A stretch of 64,000 bases of DNA, taken from contig VXBM01000763.1 in NCBI GenBank assembly GCA_013400155.1, positions 361,232 to 425,231 of the forward strand. Direction: 5' to 3'. This DNA is from Helopsaltes ochotensis. Its lineage: Eukaryota > Chordata > Aves > Passeriformes > Locustellidae. The position numbers and the translations under genes are program-made. Shown here in pieces: positions 36,350-49,100 of this stretch (positions within the stretch are counted from its first letter, which is position 1; every line of letters begins with the position of its first letter). The notes beneath the pieces were generated by a model that searched no databases, was not told where the DNA came from, and saw only the letters and a list, made by a program, of their open reading frames with translations.

Positions 36350-39300
36350 TGGACGTGCAGAGCCAGGTAGCTGTGTCCTGTGATGAGTGATGCAGATCAA
36401 GCCTTGGCATGAGCCAGGAAAAGACCAGGAGGGAAGGGAGAAAGGATGAGAACCCCACAGACAGGCAGCAGCCGGGTGGACAAGATGGACAGCCCCGTTT
36501 ATCTGAGACATTTCGCCACACAGGTCAGCAGCAGATCCCTCACAGAGATCTGAAGGAAGATGTAGCTGGCACATGTGGGCGTAAATCAACCGGAACGGCC
36601 ATGAAAAGACGCAGAAAAATTATGGGAGCAAAAAATCAGGCTACTCAGTTAGTCCCAGTCCTTGCTTTGTGTGCAAAGAAATGAATGGTCGTGAAGGCAA
36701 AACAAAAAAAGACAGCTGGTGTTTGCAATGAAGTGTCACAGATTTTGGGAGAGTGCCAGGATGGCACTGGATGATGTGCAAAAAGTCATCTCTGTGAGGA
36801 AGCTCTGACTGCTGCATGGATGGATAATCTCTTTGAACATAGCCTGTTCTTTATTCTGCTAAAGGGAAGAGGATTAAGCTTCAGATGTTAACAAAAATGA
36901 GTTTATTGCTTTTAATTCGGGGTTTTTTTGCAGTTAGTTTACAATTTTCTTGACAGAGATGTGGACCCTTATGCCCTGCATTTGCACCTGCCTCTCAGTA
37001 TTCCCCCACAGACCCTTTGGGTCCACAGTCTGTGGATGGAAGGGGTGGAGGACATTAAAAAAATGATCCTGTACTTGCTGAGCACAGAGGAGCACTTGAG
37101 AATGATGTGGAACTGCCCTTTATGGTCATTAGTCTGTAGGACAAAAAATAAAGGCAAACGTCTCTGAAAATGGAGATGGCAAAGACAAGGGAACTGGGAG
37201 GGGAAAGGGACAAGGAGCAGGTTTTTGCATGCAGCAGTTCCAGTTCATCTGCGAGAAGTGAAGCCACTTTGAGTTTCTAAACGTGGGACCTGTGTCACTC
37301 TAATGGGCCAGGCAGACAGAGCCCTGACAGACAGCAACCAACACCAAGTGTGTGGAAGAGGCAAACCCAAATTTCCACACTCTCCTCTTGACAGAGAGAG
37401 TGTAATCTGGCTCTTTACAAGTCAGGAGATCCCTGCAGAGCGGTGAATTCACATCGCACAGTCCCTAAGGTTTGGATGGGATCCCTCAGGAAAAAAAAAA
37501 TGTTCAGGATGGAGAGAACCAGATGATTTAATCTGGGTTGTAGGAAGGGTGAGTGAGATAGAGGTGATTGAGCAGCATCAAAGGGTGACAATCAATTTGA
37601 ATTTCCCCAGAAGTGATGTTGATGCCTGTGTTGCTTCTCCCCGTGCTTTTTCTTTAATTAAATACCGAATGTTCCATTAGTAGCTGGAATAACATGCTGT
37701 TCTTGGGGAAAAGAAAACCCAAGTAATCCCTTTATCTGCTAAAATAGATGATTTCTAGTAGATTAAACAATGGCCTTTCAGCTACCAGAGCATAGTTCAG
37801 GCCATAATTGAAGTCCTCTCCTTGGCCTCTCCTGGGTCCCTGGCAGCCAGCAGCCCGTGGAGCCCCATCATCAGAGATAACCTCAGTGACTCTTGTCTGC
37901 AGTGAGTGTTTCTCCAGATGAGGAGATTAGTCGGAGATAAAGCATATTACCTGAAAATAATAAGTGATTACAGTCCTGGACTGTCTCTCCACATTCATTT
38001 CATGCTGGTTAACCCTTGCAAAACTGGCTGCTGGTTGGGTTTAGGTCTTTAAAGTGGAGGGAGGATGAAGGAAGGTTTCCAGTGCCTGAGTTAAAAAAGG
38101 AGAAATTTTGCCCTTTGTTGTCTGTTTCATTGTCTGGGTGAGGATTTCTGGAAATGGCAGGAGGCATGGCTGCAGCCCACAGTCCATGGAGGAGTTGGAG
38201 CTGTGCCTCGTGGGGTTTTTGTGTGATGCCATCACTCCCTTCCCCCCGTGCTGGTCAGCTGGAAGCTGTGAGGACTTGAAACTCCCTTGCAATGAAAGCT
38301 TCCATTTACCTGACAGCAGCACAGGAGAACACTGGATGCCCAGAAGATACTCAGTGGCTGCATTTCCACCTCTGCATTGAGCAGGACTGAGCCACGGCCC
38401 CAGGCAGTGACCTGCAGGGCCCAGGCATGTTTTGGGATTTACAGTACTCTCCCATCTCCAGGCATGGCTCAGAGGCTACACATTTCCAAGCATGGCTGTA
38501 GCTACTCTGACTTGACAACACAAAACCAATTATAGCTTCTCTATTCGTTCAACAGCAAGAGATCTAGAGAAACACTCTCAAGGTTTTTATAGCAAATTTT
38601 CAACATGTCTAGAAGGAAAGAAAATATAATGGTTTTCTAGAAATTTAGGTTGGTTGCCTAGGGAGGATGAAGAGAAGAAATGTAGAAGAAAAAAGTTGAA
38701 AAAATGACTTGAAATCTGCCTATGGGGCTCTGTGTTGTTACCAATGCTGAGAGTGAGCTCCTGTGCTACAGAGAGTGTGCTGGTGGGAAAATAATTTCCT
38801 TGGGCTCCCTGCAAATATTACAGCTATTTGTCCTGCCCCTGTTCGAGTCACTGGGAATTTTGTGAGCGACTTCATTAGCACCACGGCCATTTCATTCATA
38901 AAAGGCTCCTTCCCAGCTCCTGTGCCATTACAGCATCCCCTGTCTGTCATCAGGCTGGTCAGGCTGGTCTCTGTGAGTGAGGGGAGAGCAGGTTCATCCT
39001 TCTTCCTCTAAATGCTTCATCAGCCGCTCCCTTGAAAACTGTAAATAAAGGCCGCTGGGGATAGCTTTTCTGCTTGACCCCTCACCTGAAATGAAAATAA
39101 AGGTGGCTGAATTTCATCCTGACGTGGAGCTCCTTCCCAGGCTGGCTCTTTCCCGTGGCTGTTGACAGTTACCTGCCAAGCCCCATGGTTACCTTTGATT
39201 TTTGCCGTAATGACATCTCCGTGCTTAGGATGGCTCTGGGACTGTAATCCCCTCTGCAGCCTTTACCAATTTATGGGGTAACCTGAGACCAAGCTCTCTC

Positions 39301-42300
39301 TTCCCCGTGATTTTTCCACTTGTTAACACTCACTGAAGGCATCAACAAACTAAATGCAGAGGGTTTATTTTGTTGCATGCCCGGGGTTGGTGAATATCTG
39401 CCTTCACACCTGATATGAATCTTGGCCTTCGGAAAGATACTGCATGTTCCTGCCACATGAAAATGGCGCAGTGTTTTATTTCCCCTAAGTGTGCTGCTAA
39501 AACAAATGCTTTGTTAGCAAAACCCAGGCAGTGCTCCAAGGAGCTGTTAAGAGCAGAAGTGAGGATTCAGCAAAGTGGGATTTATCCACAGTTTTGCCAC
39601 AGATTTTCTGTGTGATCTGTAGCTTGCTTTGTCTCAAAGTGCTTCGTCTTTAAAATCCTTCCACTCAAAGTCTTGATGTGTCTCATGTGTTCAGACTGTA
39701 AGCTTTTCAGGGACAGGGCTTTTTTTTATTTGCATAGCAGCTTTTGTAGCAAGTCCCTGATCTTTTGGGAACCTACCTGTGCATGTGTAATACAGTTTTA
39801 AAAGAAGGGGCTCAACTTCATCACACTGAATGATCCTGGCGTTAGGAGAGGACTCCAGTCCTGCTCCCTAACCTGTATTATTTAGCTTTTCTAAAGGAAA
39901 TCTTAGGGCAGATGATTTACACGGCAGCGGAAGCAGAAGGAGGATCCCTGGGGAAAGCAAACACTTGAGACTTCAAGGTGGGATGGCTTTGGTGGCACAC
40001 TTCTGCACTGGCCATCTGATCCAGGAGGTGCCCGCTTCCAAAGCACAGATCAAAGACAAAAGGTGACTTCTGAAATGACATGCAGCCACCTCTTGCATTG
40101 CTTAAATTCTCTCCTCCTGCTTCTGTTTGATCTCACTTTACTTTTCCTGTCACTGGAAGCAGGTGGTTTCTTTATTCTCCCCGACAAGTTTAGATCAGCT
40201 GAACGGCTCTAATGGCTGCAGTGAGAGAATCTCCCAGTGGCATAGCCAGCCAAAACCTTGGAGCAGTCAAAGCTCCTCTTCACTGCAGTCAGGTGTGGAT
40301 GGCGTCTGGATGAGCAGATTCAGAGCGGTCATTGTCCTGCCAGACGTGCCTTTAAGAAGCAGATGTGGTTGTAATGAGAGGTGACACTCAAGGAAAGCCC
40401 AGGAGCTCCCCCAGGCTTGTGGGCATACAGCTGGCGGGTTTTCATGGTGTGCTAAAGATGCACATTTCCTCTTTATGTCTTGTTAGCAAAGGCTCGTGCT
40501 TGTTACTCTGGGCTCTTAACTCCATGGGGTGGCTCTGCTGGCTGCTGGTGAAAATGTCCAGCACAGACCGTGAGACCTGTGATGAATGTGATCACAAGTG
40601 ACAGGCATAAGTCAAGCCAATGTCATAATTGTAACCAGAGTTACATTAGATCAAGAGACTCTCCAGACTTGGGTCACTTGTGTGTGCTGCTCTGAATTTT
40701 TTCCTGTTGCTCTGAATTTTTTCCTGTTTCTCTGTAATGCTGCTCTGCTTTACTCATGTGAGCCTGTCTCCAATTTTAACCTGCTTCTTCCAAGGAGAAA
40801 GAGAAGCAGAATTTACCTAACAGGCAAGCTCTTAACAAAGCCTGGATACCTGATACACATAATGGTCCCAGAGGCATGTTTACTTTGGACTGAGTGAGTG
40901 AGTGAAAACCATTTTGGAAGGACTTTTTCACCTCCAGCAACTTAACCTAACGAGGAGAAAAGTGATGTGGTTAAAGGGCTGTTTAAACAACGGCATTAGG
41001 GAAGCAGATTTAGGCTCCCTGACAATACCTATATCTATTTGCCTTACACAGGTGCATAAATATGCCATGATTTATATCACAGGACATATCACATAGGCAG
41101 TGATGAGATTTAAGCTATCCTCTGCTGATGGATGATTTTTGGGGGATTATCAGGGACAAACAATTGATTGTTTTGGCAGGTTACAGCAGAATTGCCCAAA
41201 GATTTGGAACACCACGACTGAGTTCACCAGCTGCCCTTGTCTTCTGCACAGAGGAGTGTCTGTGCAACAAGGACTTTGGCTTTGAGGGCTCAGTCCTCTA
41301 AGTGCTTTAGGTGGCTGGACAGAGAGCAACAGGAGCCTCAGATTTAGGCTGAAGGATGCTGCTTGTTTCTGCTCACAAGAAGTCATAAATGCCCCAGCAA
41401 TTTATCAAGAAAGCAGGAGAGAAGGACGACATAGATAACTCCATGGGAAATGTGCCCATGCTGGACTGCTGCACTGCCACGAAAAGTTCATGTTTTTACA
41501 CCCAAATGGGTGGCTGACCTCCTGCTGACAGAATGGGCTGTCAACACTCCTCCCTTGGAGAAGAGTCCCCTCTTTGCACTTTGTCTCCTGGTGGTGATAG
41601 CCTGAATGGAGATTCCCAGATTACACCCTGCCTCTTCCACATGCTGGGGGTCCTGCTTACCAACCACTTCCCTCTTTCAACATCCTCATGGGGGCAATGA
41701 ATCTTATTCCTGGCCCACGGAGAACTTGTCAGGGGCTGGGTTGACAGGGAGGTATGTCCTCCTTGGCCATGTTTTTGTGCATGGAATTGTTAATAGCTGG
41801 GATGGTTCCCCCAAATCCTGCCAGTGCCCAGAGCAGCGCCTTGCACAAGGGCAGTACAGACCTAGAGAGAACTCTTGTGTTCCACAGGTGGAAAAAGATA
41901 GTAAAACTGGTAAGTTAGGGCCAAACTGAGGTGAAATTTATCTCTGCATCATGTCCTATGTGCAACTGCAGTCTTACTGAGACTATGAGATCAACTTTCA
42001 AGAGGTACATAAGTAACTCTGAACACAGGGAGTGACCAACAGGATGCCAGGAAGGATCTGCACAGGTCAGGATCACAAATCTCATTGTTTTACATTATAG
42101 GTGAGGTCCTTGACTCTAACTCCAACTCTTCCCATGTGATTTTAAAGGTTCTGAGCTCAACTATCACACATTTGGGCCCACTGGCAAATTCTCCCAAGGT
42201 GCTACTCGAACACAGAAATGTCTGCCTTTGGCTTTCTGGTCCTGGCTGATGTCTACTTTGCTTCTGTGCCTGCATGTAGCACAATGTGGAGAGGCCAAAA

Positions 42301-45300
42301 GCACCAGCACCCTCTGAATACCTTCCTGGATATTTGGAGTTGTCATTGCCCTGAGAAACAGGGCACTGCCATTCAGGTGAATGGTTTAAGCTCTGACTCT
42401 GGGAATCTGGGTCATCGTCTCCCTGGAGTATAGTGAAAATAAACCAATTATTTAAGAGTAATTTCCTCCTGCAGGTGTTTGTTTGGTCTTCAGCACTATC
42501 TTCTGTGTCAGGGATGTGCAGACAGCTACAGGGAGAGCAGCCATGCAGGGCACAGCTTTCTCCATATCTGCATTAGCAAAGAGGTGGCAAATAAGTTCTC
42601 TAGGAGGCAGAGGAAAGTGAGAGCTGTGAGTTTGGTTCCTATCCACTTCTAATTGGGATTATGCTGGCAACTATCAGCCCCATCTTTTGATATTTGGGAG
42701 GAAGAAATGGGAAACTCAGCAGCAATAGTGGGCTGCTCCTGCATAAACTATTTTGGCAAAATGCCTTTTAATTTCATGTGAACTGTGCCTGCGAGAAGAC
42801 GGAAGGATCAAGCTATCATCAAGAAAGATTAGGATTTGGAGCCAGGTTTTGGAAATTGCCTCCTATCTCAGTAATGAATCAGACACCTTAGGTTAAATTC
42901 GCATCCTACTGAATAAGCATTTTCTTTTTTGTGTTTACTGAGGCCAAGATTTCACCCCTAACTTCAAATATTCCCGAACACTGCTGTGCCTGCAGCTTGG
43001 AGCTGGTTACCAATGTTACATCCTAAAATTTTATCTCATATTATCCTTGTAGGACCTGATTTTGCTCCCCATTATGAGAGTTCCAATCCTGAGTTCAAGA
43101 TGATGGGACTATCCTTTTTTTACTCTGCTGTGTTACAGAATAGTGATATTTTAAAAGTGATTCTTCTTAATTTTTATTATTCCTGGTAATTCTAGATTGC
43201 AGACTTGGTTTCATTTACATCAGAAATAGGATCCATTTTCTCTGCCTTGGAAGGAAGACACTCTCAAGGGCTTACTGATATTTGTGTGTTTGACTTTAAG
43301 GCAGAAGTTTGTTCCTAATTAATTGAATAAGTGCTTTAATCCCTGGCCTGAGGGCTTCCCATAGAGCATTAGCTGTATTAAGAAGGAAATGGAGTGTAAT
43401 CCCTTTAATATAAGCACAGGAGAACATGAGAGTTTCACATTTCTGGAAACAGTTTCTTTCCTTGTTGCGTTATTTATTCTAATATTAATTTACATAAAAT
43501 GCAGTCAGAACAAAGGGCTTCTCCTCTTTCCTGACGCCAGTGCAGAGCTGTCAGCAGCACACAGCCCTTGCAAGAGCATCTTTGGGCTCCAGTTGCACAC
43601 TGGTACATAGGAGTGTGCAAAGAGAAATAACTCGTGGAATTCAGCTCATTCTGATGGTGCCTGTGAAACAGGTCTGTGACTGGCTCTCCTCCTGGAGCTG
43701 AGATCTCATCTTCCTGGCTCTTCACCAGCATTCACTAATATTTGCATCACTGTAGGGGCAGAAAATCTCATTTCTGAACCAATGTCTGCGCTAGGCTCCT
43801 GTGCAGCTACAGAAATTGGACTCTTGGATGAGATTCAGTTCACCAAACCTGGGTTTCTGATTTATTTCAGCCTCAACTATGTACCTGCATTAGTCACATG
43901 AATTGTCCTAAGTGAGCCAGGAGGTCAGGAAGGATCAGCTCAGAGGGGGATGTCATCCTTGTGTACACCCAAAATTAGGCAAGATCAGTCTTTTGGTGAA
44001 ATGCATCCAAACCTGGCCAAGGCTTGGTGTTTTCTAAAGACTAAATACTGTTCTGTGTATCTGGTGTGGTGTTCCTCTCTTATTCATGGGACAGAGGACT
44101 CCATTTGAGCATCCCCTGCTGCCTCATCAGAGGAAGAGAATGGCAGCATCAGTTCAGGCATCCTCTGAGTCCAAGTGGAGATCCCTGCCTGCCTTAATTC
44201 TGCAGTGTTCCTCATCCTTCCATGCAGGGAGGTAAGGATGCTGTTTCCTTCTGCTCAGCACACCCACAAAATGTGTCCTTTTTCCCTCAGCTTCCCCACC
44301 TTTTGCTCACCTCTTTAGCAAGATTTGAGGGGTGGGTTTCAAGAGCTCACAAAGGGCAGACTTTGTCCCTCTCCTGGCCATGTGTCCCCAGCATGGCTGG
44401 CTGCAGCTGAAAAAGTGGGTAACAGCTCCCCAGCATGATTGTTGGGTGCCTTTGCCTCCAAGAAACAACACCAACCCCCTCAGGGTCCCTTCCTCCACCA
44501 AGGCCTCCAGGGTTCTGAGGTTCAGTGGTGTCACAATGAAGTTTTCCCTTGACCCTGGAAACACAGTGACCACACAGGCATTGTTGGATCCCATCACTGA
44601 TGTTCCCTGTCCCAGGAGGGGACACCCGTTCAGCCTCGGGGTGACTTTGGGATTCCTGGTGCTGGGATGCCTCCATCTCATCCCTTCTGGGTTCCAGCAG
44701 ACTGCATCCCCTGAGGTGTCCATCTCTGTCTGTCCTGGTTGGGTATATTTTACTTTGCTGAAGTTGGCTGAAATCAGTCATACTCTGCCAATTTGAGTAT
44801 TTCAGCCCCATCTGAATCCCCTTCCTCCTGCCAGTAGCCAGCTTCAAGTCTCCAGCTCCCTTATCCCTTGAGGTGGGATGGAGGAGAAAATCTGGTCTGC
44901 TGGTTTTTAACTGAGTGATTTTTCTGCTCCAGGTTCCTGTTTCACCATGGAGATAGTAAGGGATGCAAAGCCATGGAAGGTGAAGTACACACAAGACTCT
45001 CATCCTCACTGGTGTTTAAGTAATGAGTTTGGCGGGGTCGTCTGGTCTGGGAAGAAAATAGGAATTGGTGACAACGGAATTCTGCACTCTGGCCAAAAGC
45101 AAACACTGGTCTAGGAAGCCCAGACGGGGAAAAAAGTGAAATGTTTAAAAAAAAAAGGACTGAGAATATAAAATATATCCTTGCCTGAGGCAGGTGTTTG
45201 TTGGCAAGGCACACAAAGCCCTCCCTAAGCTGTTGTGTGCTGCTGTAGTGTCCCTAATCACAGGGACATGGCAGTGCAGCTCCTCCCTGGGCCAGCCAAG

Positions 45301-46100
45301 CCACCCCTGTGTGGTGGATGTGTTTCTGTGGCAGTGGAGATCACAGAAACACCTGCAGCCAGAGCTCACCTCCCCCAGCCCTTGCCAGGCATTGATGAGT
45401 TACCACGTTTAATGCTTCAGCACAGAAACAGCTCTGGAGCTAGCCTGAAGGCTCCTCTCACCAGCTTTCCTGGCTCCAGCAGTGCTCATGGAGCATGCTG
45501 AGGGACAAAACACACAAATCTCCCTAAAATCCTCCCCCTGTCTCCAGAAATTTACACTGCAAGGATTTCTGGTTCAGGTGTCACTGGCTTTATGTCCCCT
45601 GACAGGGTTTTCCTCCATGGTTTCTCCAATGGCTTTGCAGAATGAGTATTGACGTTAGCCAGCTCTTTAAATATGTGATAAGCACATAGCAAATGTTACT
45701 GAAATAGAAGATGGAAGCATGTGCTGATTTAACCTGAGTGACACCGGGCCTCAGCAGCTGATCAAAGTATTTCGGCAGCTCTGTATTAGTGCTCTGCCTG
45801 GGGCCATTTGGGCACTCAGAGGAAGTTTGAGGAAGGCAGGAGGAAGGTGTTTGTTGCAAGGGAAATCCTGGGACAAGAAGAGCCCCAGAAACCATTGCCA
45901 GAAGGGTGTAGGACCTTCCCAGCCGTCCTGCTTGGGTTGAACCGAGCAAGGGATCGCCCTGCTGGACTGGCCCCATGTGGCCCAGAAGAGCAGCTCATCC
46001 TCTCCTGAGCTAGGAGGGAACATTTTGGGGTTTGTATCAGCACGTTTGAAGGCTTCCACCGAGGCTTAGCCCTTCCTCGCCTCTGCCTTCTCTCCCTTCC
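36350..46100. other. Intergenic between the LINE relic and the TEX37-like gene
   Basis: No coding gene is recognised. It must hold the missing first exon and promoter of the TEX37-like gene unless these lie farther off. Overlapping frames on both strands at 44.3-45.0 kb (up to 220 codons on minus) have no recognisable family. Confidence 0.5.
40690..40732 (+). repeat. ~21-bp tandem duplication
   Basis: gctctgaattttttcctgtt occurs twice back to back. Confidence 0.85.
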
Positions 46101-46102
46101 AG

Positions 46103-46195
46103 CTGCCCGCCGCCCTGGACACTTACAAGACCGTCTACATGAAGGACTACTGCTGGCACGACGACTATCACTGCCCCATCCAGGCACACCTGCCG
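46103..46195 (+). CDS. TEX37: TEX37-like gene, first recovered coding exon (31 codons)
   Basis: Preceded by a strong acceptor (ctctgccttctctcccttccag) and followed by gtaccg. It is phase 0 at both ends. It encodes LDTYKTVYMKDY and a short His/Asp/Tyr-rich end (CWHDDYHC). The acceptor shows it is internal, so translation must begin upstream unless ATG 46137 is used. Confidence 0.75.
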
Positions 46196-49100
46196 GTACC
46201 GTGCTCTTTTCCTGCCTGGGATGGCCAGCCCGGGCTGCCAGCTCCCCTCGCAGCCCAGCTGGGCGCTGGCAGGGTGCAAGGGGCGGCAGCGGTGGGTGCT
46301 GTCCGCTCCCCACGGCTCTGACCCACCAGCGGGTCCCGTCACGCCCAAATGCCCTCGCCCTGTGCCCCCATCCCTCCTGCGGGAAATCCCCCTGGCACCC
46401 TCCGGTAAAGCTGTTGGTGGGGAGCGATGCTAATTACACTCATTAAGTCAGGGCACCAACGATTGCTTGCTGAACCGGTGCCGGAGCCTTGGACTCCGCT
46501 TGCTCCCCGTGGGGCTGGTGGGTGCCGGGATCAGACCCATCCCGGGGCCGCCCTGAGGAGGGGGATGGCTTTGGGGATGGGCACGGCTCCTTGCCCTGCC
46601 ACGGCCTCGAGAAGACTTCTGTGGGGAAGCTGGGGTTGGTTTTTGTGGTTTTTTTTTTTTTTTCTAATCTTCTTGCAGCGCGAGCGACCCCCTGAGCTCT
46701 TTAATCTGATTTGCCTCGCTCCGCCTGCCCTGCCTTAATTGCTTGTGGCAGCGCGGTGGGGACAGCTGCGGCCTGCGCTGGGCCGCTGCGGAGAGGTGGC
46801 GGGGGGCACCTTCGGCTGCCCCGGCGCTTTGGGCTCCTACGCTCACGAGAGAGGGGGGAAAAAAATGTTAAGGCTGGGGAGGAAAAGCGAGGGTGGGGGG
46901 GGGACAACAACAGAGAAATCGTTGTGTGAGCGTGCCCGCCGGGGCAGAGGGGCTGTCTGAGGGCACCGCTGCCACCCCGCCCGGGCAGCAGCCTGGGGAG
47001 CCTCCTCTCCTCTCCTCTCTCCTCTCCTCGTCCCCTGTGCCTTTCTGCTGCCCCGGGGAGCGCTCCCGCTGCCAGCAGCCTTCATTAGCGCTGCTGCTCG
47101 GGGCTCCCGCTGTTCTCGGGGCTGGCCCGGCCTTCCCGGGCAGCCCCAGCCTTGCTGCGGCGGCTGCTCCGCTTCCAGCAGCCCGGCTGGCAGCGCAGCG
47201 TTTAACCCCTGCCTGCTGGAGAGCGCTTTCCAAGCCGCGCGTCTCAGTTTCTTTTTCTTTTCTCCTTATCCTTTATTTATTTCGTTAAAATTTTATTTTT
47301 GGGAGGCTGCACGCTTCCTGTGGAGGCGCTGGTGTAGCTTGGGAAATAGGAAGGGAGGAAGCTGTGCCTGATTCTCTTGGGTTGCAGCTCCCTTTGGGCT
47401 CTTTATTAATTCCCAAGGCCTGCCAAAGAAAGCTGTCCCACTGGGTAGTGTGATGATGAGGTACTCGGGAGGCTCAGGTTTCCCTCTTGGCCCTGATAGG
47501 ATTTGTTCTTTTTAAGAGGGTAAACCAACTGTGATGTTTTTATCTGAAATTTTGGGCACTAACCTACTCCCAAGGGGAAAGGGAACTCCTTGGGTTAAGG
47601 AAGAAAGCACTGGCTGGTGAGCCATCCCCACCAGGGTCTCCTGGGGGCTCTTGTCCCTCTGGAGATACCTCAGGAGAAGCTCTGGCCATCCTCAGCAGGG
47701 GAAGCCCCCAAACTCAGGTAGTTCCTGTAGCACTGCAGCCTCCACCTGCCCTACTGTCAGCCTGGCAAAGGAAAAACATTAGGGGATTGCCCTGGGAACC
47801 CTGGAGTTTGAGGGACAAGCAGAAACCCACAGAGATCCAAAACAACAATAAACAAACTCTGTGAGGATGGTCCTTGCTGGCCCAGCAGCCTGGAGGAGCT
47901 CACAGCAGGAGAATCCCTTTCAGAGCCCCTAAAAAGCATCTGGAGCTGCAGTGTGCAGCTGGAGAGGCTGGAGGCAGCAGCCACACCAGAATCCTCTCTA
48001 GCCTTTCCCTGACATGAACCCTGGAGCCATTCCCTCTCCCACTGCTATTGCCAGAGCTCCCTCCCTCTCTCCCGCTGCCCACCCACAGGCCAGCAGAGTC
48101 CCAAGCTGTAAGATGGGCAGACAGAGGGAGCTGTGATGGTTCCTGGACTTCAGTGAGAGCCACAGTGCTGCTCTGTGTCCATTCTATCCCCAGGGATGCT
48201 GACCCCAGGCCCAGGCTTCGCTGCGGGCGGGCGTTTGGCGATGCTTTAGCAACTGTGCTCCCCACTTGCTGCCTCTCCATTCACACGGGGCTTTTTTTTC
48301 TGCAGACACCTTCATTCCCTGCTTTTGAAGACCTACCCAAGTGCTACCTGCCAGGGTGCCAGCCCTCTGACCTGTCACCGAGATGGGCGCGGAAGCTGGA
48401 GATGCTCGCGGAGCCGGTGCACGACCTGTCTTGCCTGCCCCTCCCGGCTCCTGATGCGACAGCTGCACCTGAGGGTAACCCCTGATGCTGGCACTGCTGC
48501 TGAGCAGCTGACTGGCCGTGTCCAGCTGCCCCAGGGACTGTCTGCCTGGGCCTCTGCCAGCCCCCCAGCCCCTGGGCCGTGCTGGCTGGATGCACATGGA
48601 TGGAGGCACCCTGGTGATGCCTCGGTGCTGGGCTGAGCCTGGCCAGGATTCACACATGGGCACAGCACCCTGTCACCACGAATATGCAGCTCCCAGGCCA
48701 GCTCAAAGCATGGGTGTGGGGAGCTGGGGTTTTAGGAACATCTTGGTGCCTGAAGAGCCTCTTCCAGCAAGGGTCTCTAAGGGTTTTATCTTCACAGCCC
48801 TGTTGGGATAGAGGAAGATGCAGTCAACCCCATGTTGCAGAATTGCAGGGAGGGAAAAGGACTCTGGCTGGGTGTGAGGGGTTTGGGTGGTTCAAACGCC
48901 TTCTGCTAAGGGCACCTGTCTGACAGCAAATGCAGCTGGTAGCCAGCCCCCAGCCACACCATTTAATAGCTTGCTTGCGTGAATTAAAACACTCATGGAA
49001 GTCAGGAAAACAGAGTGGTCACCAAATATCACTCAGCCATGCTCAACCATCCTAAAGCAGGGGGGATTTTTCTCTGAGCTCCTGCAGTGCTCCAGAAACA

